From assembly GCA_017591395.1 (NCBI GenBank), contig WEDG01001053.1, positions 186,001-250,000 on the forward strand: DNA of 64,000 bases, written 5' to 3'. Shown in pieces: positions 10,972 to 21,000 of the stretch. The position numbers were made by a program, and so were the translations under genes. The notes under the pieces are model-generated. The model had not been told where the DNA came from and did not search any database. It was given only the letters and a program-made list of their open reading frames with translations. The first letter of the stretch is position 1; every line of letters begins with the position of its first letter. Origin of the DNA: Schistocephalus solidus. Taxonomy: Eukaryota; Platyhelminthes; Cestoda; Diphyllobothriidea; Diphyllobothriidae.

Positions 10972-12216
10972 ATGAACCTTCGGACTGACGCCACCAAAGC
11001 AGTCTTCTTCCGATGCCGGCGCCTTGTACAGCAATGGCTGCGAGAGATGCAGGATGCCTGGATGATCAGAAAGGCTGAAGAAATCCAGGGGTATGCGGAC
11101 CGCAATGAAATGAACAACTTCTTCAAAGCCATCAAGGCCATCTACGGTCCGTGTATCAAGGGGACCGCACCACTGCTCAGCTCTGACGGCACAACACTGC
11201 TGACAGAGAAATCGCAAATTCTGAAGCGCTGGGCTGAGCACTTCAGAAGTGTCCTTAGTTGCTCATCAGCCATCTCCGATGCTGCCATTGACCGGCTTCC
11301 TCAAGTGGCCACGAACAATTACCTGGATCTGCCGCCTTCCCTGCCAGAAACCATCCGGGCCGTGCAGCAGATTTCCAGTCGTAAAGCACCGGGATCCGAC
11401 GCAATCCCATCGAAAGTCTACAAGCATGGTGGGCCCTGGCTGATGGCAAAAATCGCATCATTCTTCCAGGAGATGTGGCGCCAAGGACAAGTTCCTCAGG
11501 ATTTCAAAGACGCGCCATCGTCCATCTCTACAAACGGAAGGGGAACCGGCAACTCTGGGATAATCACAGAGGCATCTCGTTGCTCAACATCGCTGGGAAG
11601 ATCTTCGCCCATATCCTTCTCAATCGTCTTAACGGTCACCTAGAGCATGGCCTGCTCCCGAAAAGCCAATGCGGCTTCCACCGACACCGCGGAACAACCG
11701 ATATGATCTTTGCCGCCCGCCAGCTACAAGAGAAGTGCCAGGAGATGCGAACTCACCTATACACTACCTTCGTGGATCTAACGAAATCTTTTGACATGGT
11801 GAATCGCGATGAACCGTGGAAAGTCATGCAGAAATTTGGCTGTCCTGAGCGGTTCACGTACATGGTGTGTCAGCTTCATGACGGCTCGCGTCACTGACAA
11901 CAGGACGTTATCCGAAGCATTCGCAGTGACCAACGGAGTGAAGCAGGGCTGCCTTCTAGCCCCCACCCTCTTCAGTCTCATGTTTTCTGCTATGCTGATG
12001 GACGCCTACCGTGATGAGCAGCCTGGGATTCGCATCGCCTACAGAACTGACGAACACCTTCTCAACAGTCGGTGTATGCAGGCTTCAATGCGTGTGTCTA
12101 CGACTACAGTCCATGACTTGCTCTTCGCGGACGACTGCGCAGTTAACACCGTGACGGAGGAGGACTTCAAAGGAGTGTGGACCTCTTCGCCGCAGGCTGC
12201 ACCGATTTTGGATTAA
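10972..12216 (+). pseudogene. Reverse transcriptase domain of LINE-A copy 2
   Basis: RT core in three overlapping frames. Frame 1 (10,972-11,510) carries KAEEIQGYADRNE, ILKRWAEHFRSVL and SRKAPGSDAIPSKVYK (RT motif 1). Frame 2 (11,500-11,895) carries HLYKRKGNRQLWDNHRGISL and FVDLTKSFDMVNR (motif A Asp). Frame 3 (11,890-12,216) carries VTNGVKQGCLLAPTLFSLMF (motif B) and LLFADDCAVN (motif C, catalytic FADD intact). Frame breaks lie near 11,510 and 11,880. In an active copy it would synthesise cDNA from element RNA at the nicked target. Confidence 0.9.
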
Positions 12217-12299
12217 CAATCAGTAGAGCAAAACGGTTGTCACGCACCAGCCGCCACCCACCGCGGAATACAATGCTCCCCGAATCAATGTCAACGATG

Positions 12300-12951
12300 C
12301 TCAACTCAAAAACGTGGAAACCTTCGCTTATCTAGGAAGCACGCTGTCACGCAACACGACAATCGATGACGAGGTTGCCCAACCGATCTCCAAAGCTAGT
12401 CAGGCCTTCAGCCGGCTGCAGGCTTCCGTGTGGAATCGCCACGGTATTCACCTGAACACAAAACTGAAGATGTACAAGGCCGTCGTCTTGACGACACTCC
12501 TTACACAGCAGCGACCTGGACCGTCAAATCGAACCAAGCCAGGAAGCTGAATCACTTCCATCTCAGCTGCGTCCACAGAATACTGAAGGTGAGATGGCAA
12601 GACAGGATCCCAAAACACGGAAGTCCTGGAGTAGACCAGAATCCTCAGCATCCACGCCATGCTGAGGCAAGTGCAACTGCGATAGATTGGCCACCTGGTA
12701 AGAATGGACGACGAGCGACTACCCGAACGATTTTTATACGGAGACGTCGCTGCTGGTGCTCGCCGTCAGGAGGTCAAAAACGACGCTATAAGGACACTTT
12801 GAAGAAATCACTGAAGCAACTGCAAATCAACCCGGCGACCTGGGAGGACCTCGCCCAGGATAGACCGGCATGGAGAAGATCCGTGAAGACTGGTTCAGCA
12901 ATCTATGAGGCCAACCAGATCGCCGACGCCAAGGCCAAAAGAGCGGCATGA
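12300..12951 (+). pseudogene. LINE-A C-terminal thumb/connection region
   Basis: Downstream of the catalytic core: [37 protein letters not shown] and TKLKMYKAV, then in another frame [18 protein letters not shown] and [17 protein letters not shown], ending at a TGA after AKRAA (12,949-12,951). In related copies the protein continues through this point into the zinc fingers, so this stop is probably a mutation. Confidence 0.78.
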
Positions 12952-12989
12952 AAGTCACCAGCGCCCCGGACCAACACCGCCAATTCCTA

Positions 12990-13571
12990 GGCCCTGCCAA
13001 TATGCCCACTCTGTCAACGCATCTTTCGCGCACGAATCGGCCTGGTTGGACATCTTCGGATGCAATGCACCATTAATCCGACAATTCCAATTTCTACGTC
13101 AAATTCTGCCAACTCTCTTTCTGACTCCCCCCACCCTCACTCCTGGCATCAATTCCATTACTCCCACCATCATAGAGACCACATCCCTCTACTCATCGCC
13201 TGTTACCCCCACCACCGCAACCATCACCGCCTTCGCCTTCACTACCACCACCACTACCACCATCATTCGGTCACATGAGCATCCATGACAGCGGAATTCA
13301 CTGCAATGCCGACAACACCGATACATCATGCACACCCTCCGCTCCTGCCATTCTTACCGCCTTCTCCAGCCCACAATGCGCCCGCAACTTCAACTCACGC
13401 ATCGACCTGGTCAGCCACCTGCGAATCCATTGCACGGAGGATGGTGAACCAGTGCCTGGGGCTCTGACATACAGTCGCCATGCCCGCCTCCACTGCCCTC
13501 ACTGCTCCCGAACATTTACACACCGCATGGGCCTATTAGAACACATGCGCCTCCATGACAACCTGCGGTAA
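12990..13571 (+). pseudogene. LINE-A C-terminal zinc-finger region
   Basis: Three finger positions can be read. The first, near 12,996-13,068, is C2HC-like (CPLCQRIFRARIGLVGHLRM..C). The second, near 13,372-13,431, has lost its first Cys (SPQCARNF...HLRIHC). The third, near 13,490-13,560, is an intact C2H2 finger: CPHCSRTFTHRMGLLEHMRLH. Between the first and second is a low-complexity stretch of His/Pro/Thr codons. The final ORF, 13,275-13,571, ends with NLR and a stop. The fingers presumably bind nucleic acid, perhaps for target or template choice. Confidence 0.8.
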
Positions 13572-14385
13572 ACTACCGAAGGCTAAGCCACATCAGCACA
13601 CACCATCTACACTAATACATATGCAAAAACCTCACAACCATCATAATGTACCTGATAAAATCACGGTTTCCTAGGAACCGTGGCTTGGAAGGCTGTCAAT
13701 CTGACGCTTACACCAGACGATGCCGTTGGCCCAGTGTATGTGCTCTGTGTGTCGAGCGGCTGACCAGTGGACTGGGAGTCAGACGGTGATAGCTCCTCCA
13801 TATCCCCTGAGTAAGTAAATCCTGGTGTGTGCGTTATGGGGCCAGGTCGTCCAGTGGCGCGCGAAGACGGGTACGCCGATCCGTCAGCCAATGCGCCCAC
13901 TCCCACATCAGGCAACTGAGCGGCTCGGACAGTGTCTGATGGTGCGGGTTAGAAGAGAGAGTGAGGTCAACCGCTCAGAGCATTTTTCCTCACTATAAAC
14001 AATCTGACGCACTTGAAACTATCACGGTGCGCTAAAAACCAAATGGCTTGGAAGGTTGCCAACTGACGGGATAACTCGGACCGCGTGGTCAGCCCAATGT
14101 GTGTTTTGTTTGGGTGGCTGACTGAGAGTCAGGCTGCAATGGCTCCCTCTTAATGTGGCCTTTATGGCACACCCACTCCCGTGGGAACCGAGCCAGGTGT
14201 GGTGGTACACCCAGGGGGCGGCTCCGGCCGCGCCAACCATACGCGCCCTCTCCCATCTCCGGTTTCTTGACTGTGTCTTGACGCCGGACTTGGGTGGGGG
14301 AGGAGAGAGTGCAGTAGCGGCAGCGCAAGGTGTGGAGCATACGGTGGACCTCGTCGAAATCGACGGTCCAACTATCAGGTCATGC
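13572..14385 (+). repeat. LINE-A 3' untranslated tail
   Basis: An ~0.8 kb tail repeated in this window at 2,161-3,034 (inverted), 14,925-15,670 (inverted), 46,095-46,430 (inverted) and 50,900-51,230 (same strand), plus shorter pieces. It ends near GTGGACCTCGTCGAAATCGA (about 14,343-14,365). No shared ORF. Confidence 0.75.
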
Positions 14386-14924
14386 CACGATATCCACCCA
14401 ACAAAAGGAGCGGAGAATTGGACCATTAATAAAGGCCAAGCGTGAAGACAAGCACCAGTTGCCTTCTAAGAGTCGACAGAGATACTGCGATGTAGCGCCC
14501 GGGCAGTTGTCCTATGGCGACGTCACGCTCACGAACACGCAGACAAAAATGACGCTCTCAAAACCTCCCGCAACCAACCAATTAGGGTACTTTTGGATAA
14601 CTTCGCTCCGCCGGCGTGATGCATTGCCATAAAGACAGGAGCAGTCATCTTACAAAGCCGACCTAATAACCGCTGCCAAGGCAAGTGGAGTTCACAAGAA
14701 AAATGTGCTGCGGCTGGATAACGAAAGCACCCAACGCCTGATATCTTTGTCCATACTGTCAGCGGACATTCCAAGCGTTGACTGAAATCCCGGGTATCTC
14801 TCCAGGCCCAGGGCGATTTCATCATGACCAACCCACAATTCAACCCCTCATCACCACCATCCGAACCGACGTGGGCAATCCTTTTCATCCCACTAATCAC
14901 CACGATCGTCAGTTCGAACGTCGT
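14386..14924. other. Spacer between LINE-A copies
   Basis: No recognised domain. A 156-codon minus-strand open frame crosses this region but matches nothing and runs into the LINE-A tail, so I do not call it a gene. Confidence 0.35.
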
Positions 14925-16070
14925 AGTCCAATGATGTCCACCGTATGCTCCACAGAAGGGTGGTGCATGGACAGTAACTTGCACGTGGATTAGTTTCAAA
15001 TGATAGTAGACTTGCGCTGCAGCTACCGCACTCTATCATCCTCCTCACCTGAGCCCGGTGTCACGACAGAGTCAAGAAGACTGGAGGCAGGAGAGGACGC
15101 AGGTGGCTGGCGTCACCAGAGCCACCACTAAGCGTGCCGCCACACCTGGCTCGGATCCAAGGGAGTAGAAGTGCCACTAAATGCCATGAGGGAGTCATTT
15201 AGCCTGACTCTCAGTCCGCCACTCAAAAACACACTACTGGACTGACCCATGGTCCGAGTTATCCATCAGTTGGCAACCTTCATGCTAGGCATTTTACGAC
15301 AATTTCGCGCTTCCAGATTTTCATAGTGAGGAAAAATGCGCTGAGCCGTCGACCTCACTCTCCCCCACCCCACAATCAGACCACCGTCCGGGCCGGTCAG
15401 TCGGCGGATGCGTAAGTGGAGGCGCAGCTGCTGATGACCTCACATACGCGTACTAAGTACACGACCTGGCCACTCAAAACACAATAACTGGGAGTTCACA
15501 CAACAGGGGGTTTGAACGGCTCACATCTCATATGTTTGAGTGCCGGAGATCACGTTAGAAGGAGCCATCGCAGTCCTGACTCGCAGACCACCAGTCCAGC
15601 CACTCCACACAACACACATTGACTCGCCCGCGAGGTCCGAGTGTAATCGTCAGTTGGCAACCTTCCAACCCACGGCGCTTATCGCCCCGTGATATTCTCA
15701 AGTTCAGAGCTGAGGATCATACTTGCCCATTTCAAACAGTTATGCAGACTGAGATCATGTTTTGTGGTGTGTGAGGTGTAGAGTCTGGGTGAGGGAGAGA
15801 TGTTATACTGCGGTATGACCAACGGTGTCCTGCGCAGGTTTTCAATGGGGCGCATGTCTGGCGTAGTAGGGCCCATGCAGTGCGCGCAGTCGTGCGTGGC
15901 ATGTGAACAGTTGATTCCGGTTCGGTGGGTGTGTGCTGGTGCTCCTGGGACTGGTTCGCAAGTGACCGACCTGACCGATGTATGAGGTGAATGCGCGATC
16001 GCACCAATGAGGACAGATTTGGCGCCGAATCACCATCGCCGATACGTAGGATGGTACCACCACCACCAGA
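14925..16070 (-). mobile_element. LINE-A 3' end, minus copy
   Basis: Minus strand: a decayed finger (ICPHWCDRAFTSYIGQVGHLR, a C2HC remnant, near 15,960-16,030), a frameshifted finger/linker region (15,720-16,000), then the untranslated tail (15,670-14,925), which matches 2,161-3,034. 5' truncated within the zinc-finger region. Confidence 0.7.
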
Positions 16071-16089
16071 GATGTGGGAATAAGTTCAA

Positions 16090-16680
16090 AGCTGTCTCCG
16101 CGTCTTCCGAATCACGTCAATCCATCACTGGATTACCGATGCCAGGAGTCCTAACATGCACTCTCAATCTCGTCTCATCTGCATACAATGCCCCGGACAC
16201 TCGGTCACCGCATGAGCCTAATAGAACCTATGGGCATCCATGAAAATCTCTCTTAAAACACAGTCGAGACCCCCGCACGACACAATTCAACCGTTGCAAC
16301 CGGCGTCTGTAGTGTGCCGGCCGAACCGGGCACGAATTAGCTTATACCGAGGCGGACTTGTGAAGTATCTTTCACACTCCCCCATTACCCATCAGGCGCC
16401 GACAGTACGGACGGCCGGATGGGTTGAGGAAGAGAGCTGACAAATAGGCAGCGCATTTGCCTGTGCCACACATGGCTTCGTCCCACACACAGTGTACGAG
16501 GTCTTCACAGAAAAGGGCGGTCTGGAGCTCAGGTCCACAAGAGTGCTACAAAGGCCATATCCAGTTTGACTCAGAGTCCTCGAACCAGCCAACCCAAATA
16601 CACGACAACGACCGAGTTATCCAATCATCTGCCAGTCGTCCAAGCCAAGCGCGTCGTGGTAGTCTAGGACGTTAGATGAT
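16090..16680. mobile_element. Two LINE-A scraps in opposite orientation
   Basis: 16,090-16,250 matches, on the + strand, the last finger block of LINE-A (CGCATGAGCCTAATAGAAC). 16,500-16,680 matches the tail in minus orientation (as at 2,410-2,580). Both are heavily decayed. Confidence 0.55.
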
Positions 16681-17500
16681 TGTGAGGAATTTGCTGGTCT
16701 GCCACGGGGACGGAGTCCTCAGTGCACACACGACACACTACACATAAACCTACTTCACAACACACATACCCCTCTCAACGCATGCAACCCGCACTGCCAC
16801 CGCCGGTATGGCGGGCGAAACGTTGCTAATTTCATTAAAAGTGGGAAGCCTGTCTTACCGACAATATTGTGCATGGTACGCGTAGAAGGGCTTTTTGAAA
16901 TCCGTCAGCCACCACCTCCACCTCCGGACTTGAATGTCTTACCATCGGAACATGATGGGTGGGCTGGAAAAGAGCGCAGTAGATCTTGCACAGGCCAGTA
17001 TTGCTTTCAAATAATTCACGCGCGGATTACTGCTACTGCGGCCATCTCGTTGGAACAGCGGTGGACGACGTCTCTTTGACGGTCGAACCATCGTCTTGAT
17101 CGAGTTTTTTGAAATAGCGTGGGAGTGGTGAAAGTGGAATCAGTACTGAGGAATCCCATCCATATGGCAATTCAGCACACACTTCAACGAGCTAACATTC
17201 GTGGCTTGAAGGGCTGAATTTGACAAGGAAAGTAGATTTTCCTTCGGAACGAGGGTCAGACTACAAAGACTCCTTCTAAATGTGGCGTTTATGACACCCT
17301 ACCGTTCTCTAGCATCGTAGCCCATGTATAACACGCGTTAGGTGGCGACTTCACGCAACGATAGCCACCGTGCCCAACCGCATTCCTAATATACTTGACA
17401 CGGCGAGTCAATTGGTGTATGCAAGCGAGAAGCGAAAATGAATCCTAATTCACCTAGAACAATAAACAACGGTGACTGGTGCATAATTACACGGATATAT
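16681..17500. other. Spacer downstream of SF3B4
   Basis: No domain or RNA gene seen. Confidence 0.35.
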
Positions 17501-17507
17501 ATATTCT

Positions 17508-17513
17508 TTTATT
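17508..17513 (-). promoter_or_regulatory. Candidate poly(A) signal for SF3B4
   Basis: AATAAA on the minus strand, about 215 bases past the stop of the third exon as read in its entry frame. It fits as the SF3B4 cleavage signal but is a short motif in AT-rich DNA. Confidence 0.4.
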
Positions 17514-17728
17514 TAAAACACCCAACGCGTCGGGCCCAAGAAACAAAAACGGGCCAGGGAAAGATTGCCTCCAGTCTAAACCATGGGTGGTGGAGGTGGA
17601 ATTGATGCCATTGCTGAAGTCAGGGGCGGGTGGAGGTGGCGGCGGCAGGGACATGCCAGTACCCGCAACTGAAGGCGGTTGCCATGCTGGTGGGGCGCTA
17701 CACGCCCTCGCCGTCATGGTGACCACAG

Positions 17729-18073
17729 TCATGCCGAAGAGCGGAGCTGATGGTGGCGGCGGTGGCGGCGGTCAGACGAAAGGTGGCTGCCGCCGCGCAG
17801 CAGCCGCCGCCGCATCTCGCCGTGCTGAGGAGTGGGGTGGTGGCGGAGGTGGCGGTGGCATCGCCGTCCGCCACCAGCAGCAGTTGCAAAGTGAGAGGTG
17901 TGAATGACCCAGTGTAGGCAATGGTGGCGGTGGAGGTGGCGGCAAGAGCATACGGAGCTGGAAAGTGGCGGGATAGTGGAGAAGGCGGCAGGATGATGAC
18001 GCGAAGCTTGCCAGCAAACCAGAGGCGGTGGTGGCGGTGGAGCATCCGCAAACAGTTGATGTGGACGGTCCGC
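17729..18073 (-). CDS. SF3B4: SF3B4 coding exon 3 (Pro-rich tail, reading frame uncertain)
   Basis: Begins after acceptor TTTTAACTAG with [16 protein letters not shown], which fixes both identity and phase. In this frame it then turns His/Arg/Ser-rich and stops at TGA 17,731-17,729. A second frame of the same DNA gives two runs of seven to eight Pro (18,017-17,772) and, past a [16 protein letters not shown] and further Pro runs down to about 17,600, which is closer to the usual SF3B4 tail. Either an indel in this copy or the assembly, or an unrecognised small intron, could reconcile the frames. Confidence 0.7.
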   Translation of the reverse strand, partial: ADRPHQLFADAPPPPPPLVCWQASRHHPAAFSTIPPLSSSVCSCRHLHRHHCLHWVIHTSHFATAAGGGRRCHRHLRHHPTPQHGEMRRRLLRGGSHLSSDRRHRRHHQLRSSA

Positions 18074-21000
18074 CTAGTTAAAACAGTAATAAGAAGCGAA
18101 ATAGCGAAAATGGGCACGGAGGACAGTGAAGCTAGGCCCTGGGCTTATTGCATTCGGCCTCCATAGCCGGCGGAGAGAATAAGTAGAGCTCTTGAAATGC
18201 ACTTCCAAAAATAGTCAAGCGTGGAGAGGTCCACTTCGTGACATCATCCAAGACCGGCTACATCACACATGATCAGTGATGTGCCGATTACAATGACCAC
18301 TAGAGGAAAAGATGTAGTCCTAGCAACGAAAAAGGCGTTTATTCAGAGCTAACTGTGGTCTGGCATCGCACGTTCATGGCTTACCAACCTTAAACTGTCT
18401 CATAATTCAATCAGATGATCCACAAGGATAACGGGCAGCGCAGAAGCAAGATAATCGCTAACTCAACAGTGACCAACAGAATATACATAAAATCCTTGCC
18501 ATAAATAAGCATTGAAATGAGTACTGGGTGACGGAAACGGAAAACGAAAACGGTACCTGCGAAAGCGGACTCTGCGCGGCTAGGAGACGTTCTGCGGCGG
18601 AGCCATGACGTTCACCCTTACTGTCCTTCTTGAAGGCATAGGAGATGGTAATGGCCCGATTGCAGAGATACTGCCCATTCATGGCCTCGATGGCTGCGTC
18701 ACTAGCCTCGAAACTGGCGAAGTTTATAAAAGCATAACCTTTGGAGTTGCCCGTCTCCGGATCACGCATAATCTTTGGTGTCTGTAGAATGACACCAAAT
18801 GCACTAAACGTGTCGTACAGCAACTTTTCATCCACTTCAGGGTCCAGGTTGCCGATGAAGATGTTGGCTCCAATGTCCAAGTTCTTTTGGTTGGCTGAGG
18901 CCTTGTTCACCCGTATGGGTTTGTTATACAGCTTGATCATGTTCATTATCCGCATGGCATAATCCGCATCCTCTTCGGTGAGGAATTCAACGAAGCCGTA
19001 ACTGGAAAAAAAAACAATGTAAGAGGGTTGAGTCCAACGATCAAATACTGCAAAAGATAATACCAGGTAGAAGAAAATCAAAGCGCTCAGGAGAAAGAAC
19101 TAAAACAAAATAAAAAGGGCATCTACGAATTCATGAGAACGACTGCAGACCAACTTTCACCATTTGGCAGACAAATATTCACCAGCCTGGGAATGTACGC
19201 ACCTGACCACAGATCAAAGGCGAATGACAATAGATGGCCTTGGGTGAAATCAGAAACAAATCAGCATGCAGATGGCCAAGTCCCTTGTTGCTGCCTTCTG
19301 GGAACGACGAGACCTCCACAACTGACATCGGTGGAGATCGTGCAAATCAAATACGCGTGGATGGATTTAAACTTTTAAGTTGGGACATGTGACGGGATCC
19401 GTAATGCGTGATTCGCCACCCCTATTTAGCACGTGCAACACAGTACAAACTGCACTGCAGTCGGTTAGTGGTGGGCTCTTGAACGAGGCTGAGCCAGTTG
19501 GCACGCCAAATCTGCAGGCCCAGAGATGCACTTGGGTCAGATATACCCACAACGACCCTCACCCTTAGTCGGTCACTTCGATTCCTTCACCGGCGGATGT
19601 AACGACAGACGATATTATCTTCCGAATCGACGCTGCTTGCCGGGTTTTCACGATACTTTGGAAGTGCTTATGGACCCAACACGACCTCTCCAAGGTCATA
19701 AAGAGTCGCGTGTACCATGCAGCCCTTCGGTCGGTCCTCCTCTACGGTTTTGAAAGCTGGGCTGTGTGCGTGGAAGATGAGCGAAGACTTGAGGTATTTG
19801 ACCACCGTTGCCTAAGGACCATCCTTTGAGTGAAGTACACAGACTACGTCTCAAACGAGGCAGTCCACAATCGCTGCGACAATATAGCCAGGATATCTCA
19901 GGCCATCCAAGAAAGATGAATGAGGTGGTTTTGGCACGTCCTCCGACACCCGCCTCACGAGGTGAGCTCTACTACTCTCGATCCAGCGCCGTTGCCCATT
20001 TGGAGGCATTGAAGAGGAGGTCAACTGAAAACCTGGCTCAATACGGTTTGGAAAGTCATGGGGGCGGTTCTTGGACCTTCGGTATTCGACATCCGTCGCT
20101 GTAGAAAAGAATTGGTTGAGATATCCTGGTCTGCTGCCGCGAATAGTCACGCGTGTATAGGTGCAATACGTGACATCATCGGGGCCGGCTAGATCAGACA
20201 TGATCGCAGCCGTAACAAGTATAGGTACAAGAACGTGTGCATTTGTCACTTCGCCTTATCCTAGACCTGGCAGGTGACTGGGTCAAAGAGGCCGATCGAA
20301 AGTGAGGATGGGCGTATTGAAAGCTGCCTCGGGGTGCATATATATGAAGTTGGCGCACCAAATAGCTTAAATTTGTCTGAGAGTCTGTAACCAGCCGACT
20401 GAAGTGAAAGGCGACCATTTGTAATGCGATAAACACGAATCACAGAGCTGGCCAAGTAAGTCAATATGAATGCCAGTAGAAACAAATAAGAAAAAGCTAG
20501 GAAACGCAAACTGCTCACCTGAACAGATTTGTATTGTTACTGATGTTTCGAAAATCTCAAAAACTTAAATGACTGGCTAAATATGTCAGCCTTGGACTGA
20601 TAGATTTTTGTCCCATTGCTATCTCACCTTTTGATAGATGTTTGTAGGGCTTCACGGCTACTCGCGTTACACATTTTCACCTTTATGGAGGATTCTTGCA
20701 AGCCTTTCTTCTCTTCAGGTGGGCTCGTCACAGGGTCGTATTCGCTCGCAGTTCTTAAGTTCCGCGGGACAGCCTAGATATCTGTGGATAGAATTGACAT
20801 CTGAATGCCGTGCCTCAAGCGTGTCGTTCTGCTTTCTAGGTGCCCCGGCCTAAGATGGTCGTTCCTTGGATGTCCTAAGTACAGCCAGCTTCTACAATAT
20901 AGGTTGCAGGCCATGACGTTGAGTCTAGCTTTCGAGCCGTCAGTCTGTGCTCAAGGTAGGTGGGTCTACAATTTGCATCCAGTTTTCCCTGCATGGTTGC

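Larger units (their letters stand above)
9294..14385 (+). mobile_element. LINE-A copy 2, near-full-length non-LTR retrotransposon
   Basis: Layout on the + strand: 5' UTR (9,294-10,020), APE endonuclease (10,021-10,700), linker, reverse transcriptase (10,972-12,216), C-terminal region (12,300-12,951), zinc fingers (12,990-13,571) and an untranslated 3' tail (13,572-14,385). The order EN-RT-zinc fingers is the same as in related tapeworm LINEs that I recognise. At least five frameshifts or stops separate the blocks, so the copy cannot make an intact protein. No TSD could be assigned because older LINE-A pieces flank it on both sides. Confidence 0.9.

Noticed and set aside
14529..14999. 156-codon minus-strand gene
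   Set aside because: No motif, no conservation, and it runs into the repeated LINE-A tail.
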